A stretch of 64,000 nt of DNA from Gaertneriomyces semiglobifer (Eukaryota > Chytridiomycota > Chytridiomycetes > Spizellomycetales > Spizellomycetaceae), in contig JAHLKF010000004.1 of assembly GCA_025558075.1 (NCBI GenBank), positions 930,001-994,000 of the forward strand, in the 5' to 3' direction. Below, one piece after another: positions 23,977 through 35,650 of this stretch. The first letter of the stretch is position 1, and the number at the start of each line of letters is the position of its first letter. A program made the translations under genes and the position numbers. Under the pieces are notes generated by a model. The model searched no databases. It was given only the letters and a program-made list of their open reading frames with translations, and was not told where the DNA came from.

Positions 23977-24509
23977 GGTGGTGGTCTGCTAGTGTGCGAA
24001 CCCTGTACTGGAGACTGAAGGATGCTTTTGCTTCCAACGCGGCTTTATACAAGATGTCACGGCAAAACCTCTCATCTACCATTTCCCAAGGCATTCTACA
24101 TTATCCAGCCCCCGAACCAGACTCACATGGCTTTCACGAGCAGATGCCTGTAAAAGCTACAAAATCACCTCCGGCGTTCTGAATCGAAATCCCCCATCGG
24201 CTGTCACCTGAACAACCGCAACAATGAACATGACTCTCAACACACGAGGTAAACAACTCACCAGCCGCTGACCTAATGGTCCTAATGATCGTACCAGTAT
24301 TTTTGTTACAGAAGCAGGGTCTCTTGGGTAAATCTTAAGAGAGTCGGAAGTCCGCCTTAGTGCGAAGGTCGCGCCCATTGCTGCGCACGCGACTGATGTG
24401 AGTGCTGCAGCGACGCGTTTCCTCTGGGATATTTCATAACACAACTTATCAGTTTAGCTTCTACGTAGGTCGATGGTCGTTCGCCATATTTTAGAGTAGA
24501 ATAACCACA
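23977..24509. other. Divergent promoter region between P450 and KEN-box gene
   Basis: Shared upstream region. A minus-strand frame at 24157-24444 starts only at TTG and resembles nothing known, so it is not called. No other feature recognised. Confidence 0.45.
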
Positions 24510-25379
24510 ATGCTTGGGAGCAAAGAATAGTACGTGTCTGTTTGCAGTAGTTTTTTTTCAGAAGCACGGGCGGTATCTTAATTACCAAAACATCTCTTTT
24601 GTAGTCTTCAGTCTCCAGCAAGGTCAACTCGATCCAGGTACGCTGTCACAGACGACAAAACAAGCCAAGAAAGAGATGTGCTGATCCACTGATGTTACAG
24701 GGTTAAATTGGAGAAGGTTCGCATTCAGGATCTTCTCTTAGTAAATGCTAGTCCCACCCCAAGGAGACGAATAGGCTTGAAGAAACCGCGACCCGATATA
24801 CCACTCCCACCACCAGAACCAAGTGATGATGAGAACGATGAAAGCCCCTCAACGTCACCGATACGGGCGTGCGCGCACAGAAAGGCGGCGACATTTGCGC
24901 GTCAATTGTCCAAACTGGAAGAAGAGGACAAGCAACTTAAAGTAGTCGAACAAGTAAAGGAGGCGGAGAATGACTCTCGTAACAGTTTGACGCGTACGGC
25001 CTTACTTGAAAGAACAAACTCGCAAGTGGGTAACGCGCAAGGGAGTGGATTGCTCAACGTAGAGGACAATAACACGCCTGCTGAATCTGTCCCCGACTCC
25101 ACTGTATCTGCCGCAACTCCGATGAAGGAGGCTCCATTCGAGTTGCCAATTGTACACGATGAAGAGGACAAGGAAAACTCGGGAAAGACTGCTGTCTTGA
25201 CCGCACGAGCCGGAGAACGGAAACCACTCGGTGAACTGCCTCTGCTAGAGTTTGGGGGACAACCTTTACCGACCGAGCAACTGTCCCACAAGAACTCAGA
25301 CGAGGTGGATTCGGTCAAGAAGCTCAAGCGGAAGCTCTTTCACCCTCCCGAAGCACCAGCGACGCCCGAGACTTGCTAA
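24510..25379 (+). CDS. Orphan low-complexity protein with KEN box
   Basis: Three exons (24510-24529, 24605-24637, 24701-25379), the first two only 20 and 33 nt, give about 243 residues beginning MLGSKEYLQSPARSTRSR. Donors (GTACGT, GTACGC) and acceptors (TTGTAG, TTACAG) are good and phases agree. The protein is hydrophilic and disordered: basic N-terminus, a Pro/acidic block, a short coiled-coil stretch (ATFARQLSKLEEEDKQLK) and an EEDKENSGK motif near 174-176. A KEN box and an RxxL (RQLSKL) would suit an APC/C substrate such as a mitotic regulator, but this is motif-level inference. Confidence 0.6.
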
Positions 25380-25578
25380 TGTATATAGTGGACGTGGACA
25401 TATGTATCTAAGCGATTCCAAGCAACCGTGCCTGAAGGCATAGAATACGTTGAATAGAGTTACCTACGGATGAGCAGGCGTTGAAGATGCACCAGAACTT
25501 GAGGTTACCCACAAATTACATACAATGGTTCAGCGAAATGGTCTCACAAGCTCCGTCCGCATCCTTGGTCCGCGAATG

Positions 25579-26500
25579 CTATCCATACATTTGGTCGTAT
25601 TCTTCCTCTTCTTCTACCTCTGCAGTTCGTGTAGATGCTAGCTCAGCTTCCTTCTTCCGTTGTTCATATTCTGGATCATCAGTTGGATATTCCTTACGGC
25701 AAATGGGACATGTATTGTGCTGTGATGAAAACATGATATTACAATCCGTTACTGATGGCATACTTCAGACCGGACCGACTCACCAGTTCCAACCAAGGAG
25801 TGATGCATTCGACATGAAAGATATGCTTGCACGGCAATTGCTTCGCAATGGCGGTATCGGTGCTCGGTCGTCGTGCAGTCGGTGCACCAGGCTCGAGTTT
25901 GTCCAGTGAACCCGTAAGCTTGTCGAGAGGGTTGTGCTCGGGAGTCATCGTAGGCGTGAGTAAATGTTTCTTCGCGAATGTCTCCACACAAATGGAACAA
26001 GTTATTGCTGTTCATAGAGAGTTGACGAATGAGACGAGGAAACGGGACGTTGCGACGCAGATTTTCACGTACTGTCATCCTTGATGTCCACAGTCGGCAA
26101 ATTGATAACAAATGCTTTTGATGCTGGCGGCGGACCTTTAGCTCTGTCATGCATGTCATTAGCTGTGATGGCAGATCCACACAACGTCAGGACCATCCAC
26201 GTACTTGGCGTTCGCCTCTTCTAACAGCTGAGATACCAAATTATCGAGGATAGCCTGTTGTGCTTCATTTTCTTCGAGAGACGGACGATCACGAATAGAA
26301 CCAAACAAGCTGGATGAAGGTCATGGTTAAAGCGGAATCGAACGACAGTAGCACTCCAAGAGATGGGTCGGATACCTTGCAACCGCTAATAAGTGCTCAT
26401 TCGTGCTGTTGCCCATAAAATGTTCAATGTCGGGGTTGTGCGATGCCGAACGAGATGACTTGCCAGGCTCGGCAATGTTGTGGTCTATATAGTACGACAT
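25579..26500 (-). CDS. RING-H2 E3 ubiquitin ligase (RNF126/RNF115-like)
   Basis: Five exons on the minus strand (26500-26376, 26309-26205, 26143-26073, 26007-25784, 25719-25579) give about 221 residues. Frame is kept across all four introns and rebuilds the typical lead-in GPPPASKAFVINLPTV, then CSIC (about 104-107), LPCKHIFHVECITPWLEL and HNTCPICRKEYP. That is a C3H2C3 RING-H2 with all eight ligands. The loop between the second and third ligands is about 52 residues, longer than usual. The C-terminus is Glu-rich. Expected role: E2-dependent ubiquitin transfer in the cytosol, substrate unknown. The N-terminal zinc finger of RNF126 is absent. Confidence 0.88.
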
Positions 26501-27976
26501 GGTGCTGGGTGTTCTAAGTGTCCTAAGTTGCTTTCTTGAAATTGAGTTGTTGGGACGTGCGACGCGTGTTCGAATTGGATTCCAAGGTGCCGTCAGTTAA
26601 AGTTCACAGCAGTGAGAAAATGCAATGGCCGAAGGCAGCGACGATGAAAGGTTGTATCAGAGTAATAGACGATGCTCGCTCGTCATGCGAGCTTAGGCAT
26701 GTGTTGGGCCTATGCCAAAAGGCGCACGTTTTCAAATGCAAGCTACATATTCCATCACTGAGAACATGGTTGAGGTTGTCAAACAGCATAAACGCTCAAG
26801 AGCTGCACGGAGCATTCTGAACTAAAGCCATTGGGCAGTTATGTCCTTCCACACTCGCAGCAGGCAGTAGGGCTCTACATGTGGTAACCAGCGAACGGAA
26901 TACAGACATCCGGTGGTGTCGACAGTTCAGGAAGATGCCATTGCCACCATCCATACAACCCTTCCTGATGCATTTCATGTCAAATATGACCACTGCATTT
27001 GTTAACGGCTGTGACGGTGCCTTTCCAAATATCGATACTCATCACCGGTCGCGGATCTTACTGACGAGATGGGGAAGGCGTGTCTTTCTGAATGATGGCG
27101 CCATGCCGTTCTAGTGCTTAAAGGCTCTCTTCGGCCCCAACTTAGTTCGAATGCCTGATGCAGGACAAGCTTTGCTCAAACTTGTCCTGAAGAAAGGAAG
27201 GGCGCTGACTCCAAGCAGCGACAGGAAATGACATCAAGGCATATGCATATGTACCCTTCATTCTAGGACCATCAACGATGTGAGACTACCAGACCCTTCC
27301 AGGATTGACCTGCATTTTCATCACTATACCACGCATGTTCGGTCCTCACGTGTTGTTGAACGCTCCATCAGTTCACAAAGGGATATCAATACTTTGTGCA
27401 CGCTATCCCCGAAGCCGGCCCGAAGATGCTACTGCATTGTCAAGTATCTTGTGCCAGTCCCCGTTCTGCATACACCATGTCACTCGTCGGATCTTGCATC
27501 CACGAAACCTTCACCGTCAAAAATGCTGGGACGAGGCTCGCGTGCCAGGTCGGCATCTCGTCACGCTTGCACCAAAGAACGCAGATCGAGCGCTCAATGT
27601 CAACGGTTGCAACGTCATAGCAATGCTGGATGGATATCTTGATTACTCGTTAGATGCCGAATACCAACATCCAGCACAGGCAACTTCATCGATCATCGTA
27701 CGGTTTAACACGAAGCTGCGTAGACCCACTTTTCGGGCTGCAGCGTCCATGATGTTGCCGGGGTCACGACGTTGCTCACGCCGTAGCGGCTGTTCAATGG
27801 TCTGTTGAGTCCGGTAACGTACCATGGAACTTTATAACCCCACTATCGATGATATAAAGCCTCGCTCGGTACGACGTCCCATTTGGCGTTTTTAGCTCGT
27901 CTACCATATCTGGCACATCTAGCTAGTGTCCAAACCGCCAGTCATACATCCCTTGTCATTGCCACCTCATAGTACG
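26501..27976. other. Divergent intergenic region between RING and amylase genes
   Basis: 1.5 kb without a supportable gene. Overlapping frames at 27280-27825 on both strands look like noise: no domain, no consistent splice sites. The amylase promoter probably lies in the last 200 bases, where AT content rises and a GATGATATAAAG word at about 27848 could serve as a TATA element. Confidence 0.45.
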
Positions 27977-30045
27977 ATGGTCACTTCTAGTGCAAAACCG
28001 TGGAATTGGGTATGCATTCTTATATTCCTAGTAAGCTGCCTTGCTGGTGCTATAGCAGGGCCGATACCATCCAGTCAAGTTAAGGTCGACAGCTTCCGCT
28101 ACGCCAACGGGCGATTAACTGGCTACGTATACGTAAGTTCACAGCAGCATCAGCCCTTGGTTCGTTCAAAGTCCACTTTATTAAGATCGTCTTTGGGTCC
28201 AGGTACAAAATATCGCGTATGAAAAGAAGCTAGAGATCATCTACTCCACATCATCGGGGGTATGGAACAAGCCTGAAAACAAGATCTCAGCGTACTTTTA
28301 CGCTTCGGTTCCAAACTCCAACTATGAACTTTGGACGTTCAGCACTCGGATCAATGACGAAGGCATCGCGCAATTCTACGTGAAACTCAGCTCGGGTCAA
28401 CAGGCATTCTATGATAACAACAATGGCCAGAACTACGCTGTTTCTGGAGTACGGCTGCCATTTGAAAACCCTCTGCCGGCGTCGGTCGTAGCGCCATGGC
28501 AAAACCGAACAATCTATCAGATTATAACTGATAGATTTGCGGGCGACAATGTGTCAGATTGCGCCGACATGACAACTTACTGCGGAGGCAACTTCCAGGG
28601 TATCATTGATCATTTGGGTACGTGAAACTTTGTGATTTCATTCATCATTTGGAAAACGCGTGGCTAACCATCCTGCACCTTAAAGATTACATTCAAAATC
28701 TTGGCTTTGATGCCATTTGGATCAGTCCTGTGCAAGAGAATCGGCCAGGCATGTGTATGAGCGCTTTCGTCAGCCGCTGCGTGCTTGTTCTTACTGTCTC
28801 CTTTCACAGATGGGTATCACGGTTACTGGGCAACTGATTTCTACAAAATCAACCGTCACTTTGGCGATGGTGAGCCACAGAGCGTATTTTGACGATGGTC
28901 AAGTAACTCATACACTAAAGTTGCGTTCTCAATTTAAGCTGCAAAGCTGAAAGAACTGGTGTCTGAAGCACACAAGCGCTCCATGTATGTTATAGTGGAT
29001 GTCGTAGCCAATCACGTTGGCGTCCCGGCAGTCGCCAATGATTACACTGGATACACACTGGACCAGCCATGGATGTACCACAAGCCCTGCGCCATTGATT
29101 ACACTGTTCCACAAACAGTAGAAAACTGTTGGATCTTGGGTCTACCCGATGTCGACACTGAAAATGAGCAGGTCGTGCAAAAGCTGAATGAGATTGTTTC
29201 GTGGACCGTGAAAGAGTTTGGGTTCGATGGAATTCGACTGGACACTGTCAAGCACGTCCGCCCCGACTTTTGGTTTGAGTATGTCCGCGCAGCAGGAGTT
29301 TGGGCTACGGGAGAAGTGTTTTCTGGCGAGTAAGTGCTACTATCGCTCAATGTGATTATCAAGTTCGACGCTCATCCATTGGGTTTGCAGCGCCGCGCTC
29401 TTGGCCTCATATCAGCCAGACGTCCCATCTCTCCTGAACTTTCCACTATCCTTCAGTGCCCGCAATGCATATGGCGCCAAAGCATCATTTCAGACGCTCG
29501 CCAGGGATATCGAGTCATTCAAAAAGACTTTCAAAAGCTTGGCCGAACAGACGACATTTTTAGACAACCATGACAACCCACGATTCCTCAGTATGTACCC
29601 GGATACCTCCCTCTTCTGGAACGCGGTCACGTTCACACTTCTCGTTGAGGGTATTCCATCTGTGTATTACGGCATGGAACATGAATTCAGTGGAGGTGTT
29701 GACCCGCTTAACCGGGAGCCGATGTGGACCTCCGGATACAATGCCGACAGCAAAGGATACAAGTTCATTCGTACGCTGATCAATGATGTCCGCCGCAAAA
29801 CCGGTCAAGACGTTCAGTACAACGTGTTCGTTACGGATGACCTTTATGTTTTCCGACGAGGCGAGGCCTTAGTGGTGACAAATCATTATGGCCAAGGCGT
29901 AAATAGAAGCGTAAGCGTAAATGTAGGGGCACTGTTTCAAGAAGGACGCATTTTGAAGGACGTATTGAGCGGGAGACAAGCGACTGTTCAGGGTGGGAGG
30001 ATACAGGTTGAGATCACCAACGGTATGCCGGTTGTATACATGTGA
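27977..30045 (+). CDS. Secreted alpha-amylase with N-terminal CBM21 starch-binding domain
   Basis: Six exons (27977-28132, 28203-28617, 28686-28754, 28810-28869, 28939-29329, 29391-30045) give about 581 residues. A signal peptide (1-28) precedes a CBM21-type domain (about 35-140; GRLTGYVYVQNIAYEKK after splicing, then WNKPENKISAYF and NYAV). GH13 follows: YQIITDRF, YHGYW, DVVANHVG, GIRLDTVKH (nucleophile Asp about 334), ATGEVF (acid/base Glu about 358) and FLDNHDNPRF (about 420). It hydrolyses alpha-1,4 links in extracellular starch. The end of exon 3 is uncertain: a GT donor at 28755 or a GC donor at 28749 both keep frame and differ by two residues. Confidence 0.93.
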
Positions 30046-30188
30046 AGTGAGCACATAGAAGGTACCTACCGAATTAGCGTGATAATGTGTTTTATTGAGC
30101 GAACTTGATAGAGTGTTCGTATGGTACATACACAAGGATGACACAAGCCTGGTGCCTAGTCTAATGCTCATGAGACTACATTTACGTG

Positions 30189-30977
30189 CTATATGTCTGC
30201 TTCTACAGCAGATCCAATTGGCGCTGCTGCGGGGATATTCATCATGCAAATGTCATGTTGAGTCCAAGATGAGACTAATTGAGAGCGGACTGGCACAGCC
30301 ATAGATTGATGCGAGGTTTCCTTTCTCACTGGCACAGGTGACGGCCGAATCTTGACCACATTCGACTTGAGCGAAGACCGCTTTCGTGAAGTTAAGGGGG
30401 ATGTCGGCAGTGAATGGGCCTGTTTGGGGGGATACAAATGTAATTTCTGTAAAGAACCCGCCGCCAGGGGAGCGGGAAGTGAATGGCGTATTTCTGATAG
30501 GTCGCTGTCGATTTGGGAGAGCAGATCCTTGATGGTTTGCTCGGATGAAGAATCCGCTGGCTTTCTTTCTATGGCTGGCGAGTCTGCGTCTTCTGTGAGG
30601 GGTAACGGTTGGCCAGATTTCGGGCATGGTACCAGGACGGTCTTTCGCAAGTGCAGCTCTTGCTCGTTCCAAATTCGATTTAGGCGTTTGATTTCGGCTA
30701 TTGTTGTGTCATAGAGTAAACTTAGACGTTGTAAGGAATCTGTGGAGGCAACCGGATGTTTGATATACTCTGACGGTAGTGATTGTTTGGAGCCGTCCGC
30801 GAGGTTTGACGCTCGAGGAGCGCCTAATCCCTGCTTTGAAGGTTGTGGGGCCGAATCGCATCGTCGAGGGATTACCGGTCGTTTTGGGCGCGTTACCTCG
30901 TACGTTTCGTATGACACCGGTGGATCAACACAAGGAATAGACGCTAATGGGTGATCGGACGTGACTACCGTGGGCAT
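30189..30977 (-). CDS. LysM-domain protein without signal peptide
   Basis: Single exon, 262 residues from the ATG at 30977. One LysM domain lies at about 73-117, starting DSLQRLSLLYDTTIAEIKRLN and ending LRKTVLVP. This pattern, including IKRLN, is closest to the intracellular LysMD1/2 (TLDc-associated) type rather than secreted chitin-binding LysM effectors. There is no signal peptide or membrane segment. The flanks are disordered, with a basic C-terminal half (SRKRSSLKSNVVKIRPSPVP). It converges on the amylase gene with 143 bp between stops. Function unknown; a cytosolic protein-interaction role is inferred from the domain type. Confidence 0.8.
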   Translation of the reverse strand: MPTVVTSDHPLASIPCVDPPVSYETYEVTRPKRPVIPRRCDSAPQPSKQGLGAPRASNLADGSKQSLPSEYIKHPVASTDSLQRLSLLYDTTIAEIKRLNRIWNEQELHLRKTVLVPCPKSGQPLPLTEDADSPAIERKPADSSSEQTIKDLLSQIDSDLSEIRHSLPAPLAAGSLQKLHLYPPKQAHSLPTSPLTSRKRSSLKSNVVKIRPSPVPVRKETSHQSMAVPVRSQLVSSWTQHDICMMNIPAAAPIGSAVEADI

Positions 30978-31967
30978 GTTTACTGTTTGCTTAGGTTGCA
31001 ATGTGCGAGTGCAGGAATGAAGAACCCCAAGGAACTTGTAGAGACAAGTGAGCTCTTTTTATGCCCCACTTAAAAAGTAGACCGCTTTTCGCCATGGGTG
31101 AGGGTGAGGGTGAAGTGGGGGTTCCAAAATCACCGACGAGCGGCAACACCGTGCGTTCTACGAGCCTACTATATTTGGAAATATTTAGAATGAACGCCGA
31201 GGGGAGACAAAACGGGGGGGGGGGTTTAAAATAACACCTGTAACGCATGCGACAGGCTTTCGATTCAGCATTTCCCAACAAAGTGTGAAGGGCACGTTGC
31301 TCTCTAATAAAACGCTTAATTCCTAAAAGAAGGTCATAAGGTTTTTAAGCTTGTGTTGAAGTGCCCTTTCGCGTAACGTGGAAGGGCAGTGCGGCGACGC
31401 GGGGGAAGCATAGGGTTACGTAAGTGAGGATCCGACTGGGATTATGTAAACATATTAGTCAGCGCGGGTGCGGATAACTTGCACGTGCTTGTAAGTGAAC
31501 CATGGGGGTGCGGATAACACACACGGTCGTGCCTTTGACGCATAACACGACGACGGTCTGAACTTGGAACTGCAAGCGCTCGCTGCCTGCGAAGGAACGG
31601 ACACCGGGCGAGGAGAACAGTAACAGGTCGGGAGTAGATTGACATTGTGTGTGCTGTCGACGTGGGCAGTCTTACGAAGAGTTTGGTCGCTGGTTTCTGC
31701 GGGCATTTTCCACTGCGGCTGTGTTGACGTTTCTGGGATACGCGTGTGAATCTTGCAAACAAAACAAAGGACAATAGAGACCTTTCATTCTTCATCGCCG
31801 AAACAGTGGATTGCTGTGGATACCACTATAGAGAGAGAGATCGACACAGGACGCTGTTTAAAGCAATCTCATCAAGAGGGTCATCAGCGGTTCATCGGTC
31901 GAAATCTGTCCGGTTGGGGTTGAAATTGAGGAGGCATCATAGCATTTAGCATATACAGATAATCAAG
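30978..31967. other. Divergent promoter region between LysM and DUF1769 genes
   Basis: 990 bp with no gene. It contains an 11-nt G run at 31214-31224 and two copies of gggtgcggataac about 40 bp apart near 31463 and 31506, which hold GATA cores and may be regulatory. No RNA recognised. Confidence 0.5.
31214..31224. repeat. G11 homopolymer
   Basis: Eleven consecutive G in an otherwise mixed intergenic region. Length may be imprecise because homopolymers are error-prone. Confidence 0.8.
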
Positions 31968-33162
31968 ATGCCGTCACAAACAGAAGCGAAGCCGTACTTG
32001 CGCTTTATGGCAGGAAGCGACTGGAATAGCATGCAAGAGGTTCAAGTCAACAGATTTCCAGTGGCGATCAACAACGAATTTTTCGTAAGTTCGCCGTTGA
32101 TGTGACTGGCCAATGTGACTCAAATGATTGACATTTTGTGCCTCGTAAATAGGAAGGCATACTAATTATTAGAGTTAAAAACTATGACGAAAAAAATCTG
32201 AAAGATGCTCATCATTACCCAGACCAATCGTTCCTCAACGCGGACGAGTACTTTGGCGACCGATCGCGTCAGTTCTCGTTCCAAGTAGAAGGTCGTTTCA
32301 AGCAACCGGTCAATGGCGATGACCTTTACTGGGATATCAGCTTCCCCACAAAGATTCATGGATTGCCGTTTTTCACTCCCATGGTTGTCAAATTCCTGCA
32401 GTATCTGGTTCGTTTACCGTTCCTTGCTTCCCGGTTTTCATTGAGAGTGTCACTGACGTGTTTCCGCTGATACAGGATCCTGCCACAGAAATTGATTTCT
32501 ACTCCGAAAACCGGCAGTTCGTCAGAAGCTCCGTACTTACGATGATGAATTCTCTGTCTGCCTGGAAACCGAAACCGCTAAGCAACGAGGAACGCAGAGT
32601 GCTGCACGAAGTAGACGACGAACAATCACTTGACGGGAACTCGTCTACGGCCACTGGCGGTGACGATGCTGACAGTATAAACGGACCGGCGACCGTACCG
32701 GTCGAGGGAGACGGCACCGACGAAGGGATCGTTCACCCAGAAACCTTGCAGAATGGCGTGGCGGAGGATCTGACATTGATCGTCTCCTCCATACGTCGAC
32801 TGAGCGCCGCATCTGCTGGTGGCTCGCCTACTACTCCTTCCTCTATCACGTCTACCTCATCTTCCAAGTCCACCAAAGCACCAGCCGAACCGCCCCGACA
32901 CGACCCTGTCAAGCGCAGAAAGTACTTTTTGCAAAAAGACAACAGAGAACGGGTGACCTTTTACCCAGAATATGTGTACGCGTTCGAATCTTTCAATCCA
33001 CACATGTGCTGGACGGACTTTACGGCGAAAATTCCTGGATTCAACATCGACGTGAAGAAATACTTTAAAGGCGGAAAGGCTGTCAGAATCAATCTTTGCT
33101 CCAAAGACGGTTCACGTATCTACTGCTGCATGGAAGGTGCATTGGTAGGAGATGAAGCATAG
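31968..33162 (+). CDS. DUF1769 family protein
   Basis: Three exons (31968-32084, 32153-32407, 32476-33162), all phase 0, give about 352 residues. The N-terminal 130 residues match the fungal DUF1769 pattern: RFPVAINNEFFEGILIIRVKN across the first junction, then RSRQFSFQVEGRFKQP and NGDDLYWDISF. A Ser/Thr-rich acidic insert (about 165-275) separates this from a conserved C-terminal part (about 280-352) rich in aromatic residues (FYPEYVYAFESFNPHMCW). Soluble, no signal peptide. The family's biochemical role is not established. Confidence 0.85.
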
Positions 33163-33543
33163 GCGGGTAGATTTCACGCACGCACACGGCACATATGCTC
33201 ATTATTGAGGGCATGATCAGCATTTACAAGCAGGACTCGCAGTACTGATAGCTTCTGTCACCACTTTAAAACGTCTTTAATAAGAACGCGCCCCATTTTC
33301 TTGACGATGGCAACGTGCGCAATGGGAATTATGTTCGGGTTTCGTGTTGGGGGGTAAGACAGACAGTATGCTGTGTGCCCACTATTTAATGGGTGTGGGG
33401 GAGAAGGGGGCGGTCTTGGTCCAATTGTCAGACATGTTCGTTGTATCAGCGCGCGCGATAAGCAATCATCCTTGTGAATTTTGCGTCGTTCCTAACGTAT
33501 AGATGGAGGTGGTGCGCTGATGTTTAGGGGCACGGATGCTCAG
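33163..33543. other. Intergenic region between convergent DUF1769 and RRM genes
   Basis: Spacer with a TGTGGGGG tract near 33395. Holds the 3' ends of both transcripts. Nothing else recognised. Confidence 0.5.
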
Positions 33544-34979
33544 TTACTGTACGTACACTGCAGGCCTCCACCCACCCTCTTCCTCTCTCTCTGTGACTCC
33601 GTCGACATACTCCTCATTCAATTGTTCGACTGTTTGCGGTTTCCATTCCACCGGTTGGGGACCCGCATGAACCGGCATCGGAGCCATGGGAGGCGGGCCG
33701 TAGCCACCGACTACCATAGGAGGAGGGTACCCGGCATAAAACGCGGCGGGAGGTGCGGCGGCGGGGTACATTGCTGCTGTGGGTGTGACTGGCGCCATAT
33801 TTGGGTTGGCCATGGCCTGCGAACGGCCCCAAGCAAGACGCACACGTGAACCACCTACAAGTTAAGAGGAAACGTATGTGAACCCAGAAAATTCAAAAGA
33901 AAACGGTTCAAGTGGCAGTAATGTTAGTACGTCTCACTTACCAATCATGAATCCATTCATTTGTTGAATCGCCATTTCCGCACTAGCCCTGTGAACAAAC
34001 TGCACAAAGCCGCAACCCTTTCCAGGGGGGATCTTGGTGTACACGATATCTCCAAATGGCGCAAAGTATGACCTCAGCTCGTCATCACTTATGGTCCCAT
34101 TTAAACCTCCAACAAAAACAGTTGTATTATGCGGGTCATTAAACTGGTTGTATCCGCCAGGAGTAGTAGGCGTAGTTTGCTGGGGAGCACCGTAACCATA
34201 TTGGTTGGCACCGGTGGCGACACCAGTAGATCCAGCACCAGGTTTATTTTTCGGCGTCGCCATTGAAATGCGCATCGCTCTGGAGCCACAGTATTGGCCC
34301 TGCATCTCAGTCATGGCGCGTTGCTGTTCGGTTTCATCGCTGAAACGGACAAAGCCGTAGCCACGCGACATGCCAGTAGCAGGATCGGTCACCACTTTGG
34401 CTGATTTGCATGAAATGTACCGTGCTTGGAATGTTTGCTGTATCACGCAGTGAGCACGCCAGTATGCCATGAGTCAACAGCAAGCGGCTTCAAGCTCACC
34501 AGCAACATGAAGTCAGTAACCTCGCCACCGAGGTCACCAACAAAGATACTGAACTCAGGGCCACCAATGTCGACACCTCTCTGAGCGCCACCACCGCTGG
34601 CCCAGTTTAGTTTGAAAACTCGTTGTGTTCCTGGGATCACGGTTCCGTTGATCGTCGTAAGATGTTTCATAGCAGCACCGTGTGACATGAAATCTACAAA
34701 GCAATACCCAGCGTTTTGCCTATGACGCGTTCGATAAACAAAAGACAAGCTTGGTGAGTCGGAGAAGTAACTGGGTACGTGCTAGTAACAGATTGCAACC
34801 TACCCGGTAAGCCTGTCTCGAATCATCTTGACATTTACGTTCTCCCCTAAGCTCATCCATAACTGGCGAACGTAGTTTTCATCCATCCAGGGTTCTAGAT
34901 CACCCATCCACAGCGTGTTTTTCTGGTCGCCCAGGCCCTGCTGGGGATAGCCACTTGCATACGGATCCGGTGCATACAT
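33544..34979 (-). CDS. Three-RRM RNA-binding protein (Nam8/Ngr1/Csx1-like)
   Basis: Four exons on the minus strand (34979-34804, 34719-34500, 34437-33942, 33854-33544) give about 400 residues. RRM1 (about 20-100) starts [20 protein letters not shown] and has AGYCFVDF as RNP1. RRM2 (about 113-195) has FSIFVGDL and [12 protein letters not shown]3 (about 235-305) has [10 protein letters not shown] and GCGFVQFV. The C-terminus is Pro/Tyr/Ala-rich. This order and the RRM1 wording match the Nam8/Ngr1/Csx1 and SECp43 group, which bind U-rich RNA in splicing, mRNA decay or tRNA-Sec biology. The exact ortholog cannot be fixed by eye. Confidence 0.92.
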
Positions 34980-35650
34980 GATCGGCGCAGGTGGTTAACG
35001 ATTGTGTTTCTCGTTTGAACGTCCTTGAGCTCTATCCTCGGATGCAGATGCTTTCTCCCGCCACCGACCCAAGATTGCGCGTAATGCTATCCAGGTTTCA
35101 CCAAACAACCCACAAATCTATGGCAACAATCCCAAATGAAGCAAGAACACGACGGCACACAACACTGATCTAATCCACCAGCCCACACATACACGCACAC
35201 ACACACACTCTGTCTCTCTCTCTGAACTTTCGTCACAGGCAGTCCACCACGCAAAGCCTTCAAAAACAGGGACGCAGACAAGTCCGTTGCAGCTGAACGG
35301 ATCGACCTTCTTCTCGAACGACAACGTTGGGATGGGTTCCTTTGGGCGACACGGGCGTTGGGGTGTGACTCAACATCGGTCACGTGAAATAATCTTGCGT
35401 AAGCAGAGTGCTGTGCCACGTACCACGTTCCGCTGATGAGGTGATCAAAATGACTCACATGCTCTGACGGCTGATGGGTAAACTAAAATACCGTGCGAGC
35501 GGAGATGACTCAGCCAACGCGTTCGCAACACTATCGCGTCGTCAAGCTTCCGTTCAACGGCCAGCGAATCAGTGATTATCTGAGCTCAGAGGTCTGCTTA
35601 AATACGAGGTGCTGTAGCGGACGGAAGCAGTGTTGGATGACTGGAAAACC
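34980..35650. other. Divergent promoter between RRM and CoA-transferase genes
   Basis: Contains a (CA)n and (CT)n microsatellite at about 35187-35226. Overlapping open frames at 35087-35458 are repeat-driven and not called. Confidence 0.5.
35187..35226. repeat. CA/CT microsatellite
   Basis: An imperfect run of ACAC dinucleotides followed by CTCTCTCTCT. Simple-sequence repeat in an intergenic region. Confidence 0.75.

Noticed and set aside
24157..24444. 95-codon minus-strand frame
   Set aside because: Starts only at TTG and resembles no family; lies in a divergent promoter.
27280..27825. Overlapping frames on both strands upstream of the amylase
   Set aside because: Three frames are open at once without codon bias or homology, as expected by chance.
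35087..35458. 123-codon minus-strand frame
   Set aside because: Driven by the CA/CT microsatellite, giving a VCVCV-type peptide.
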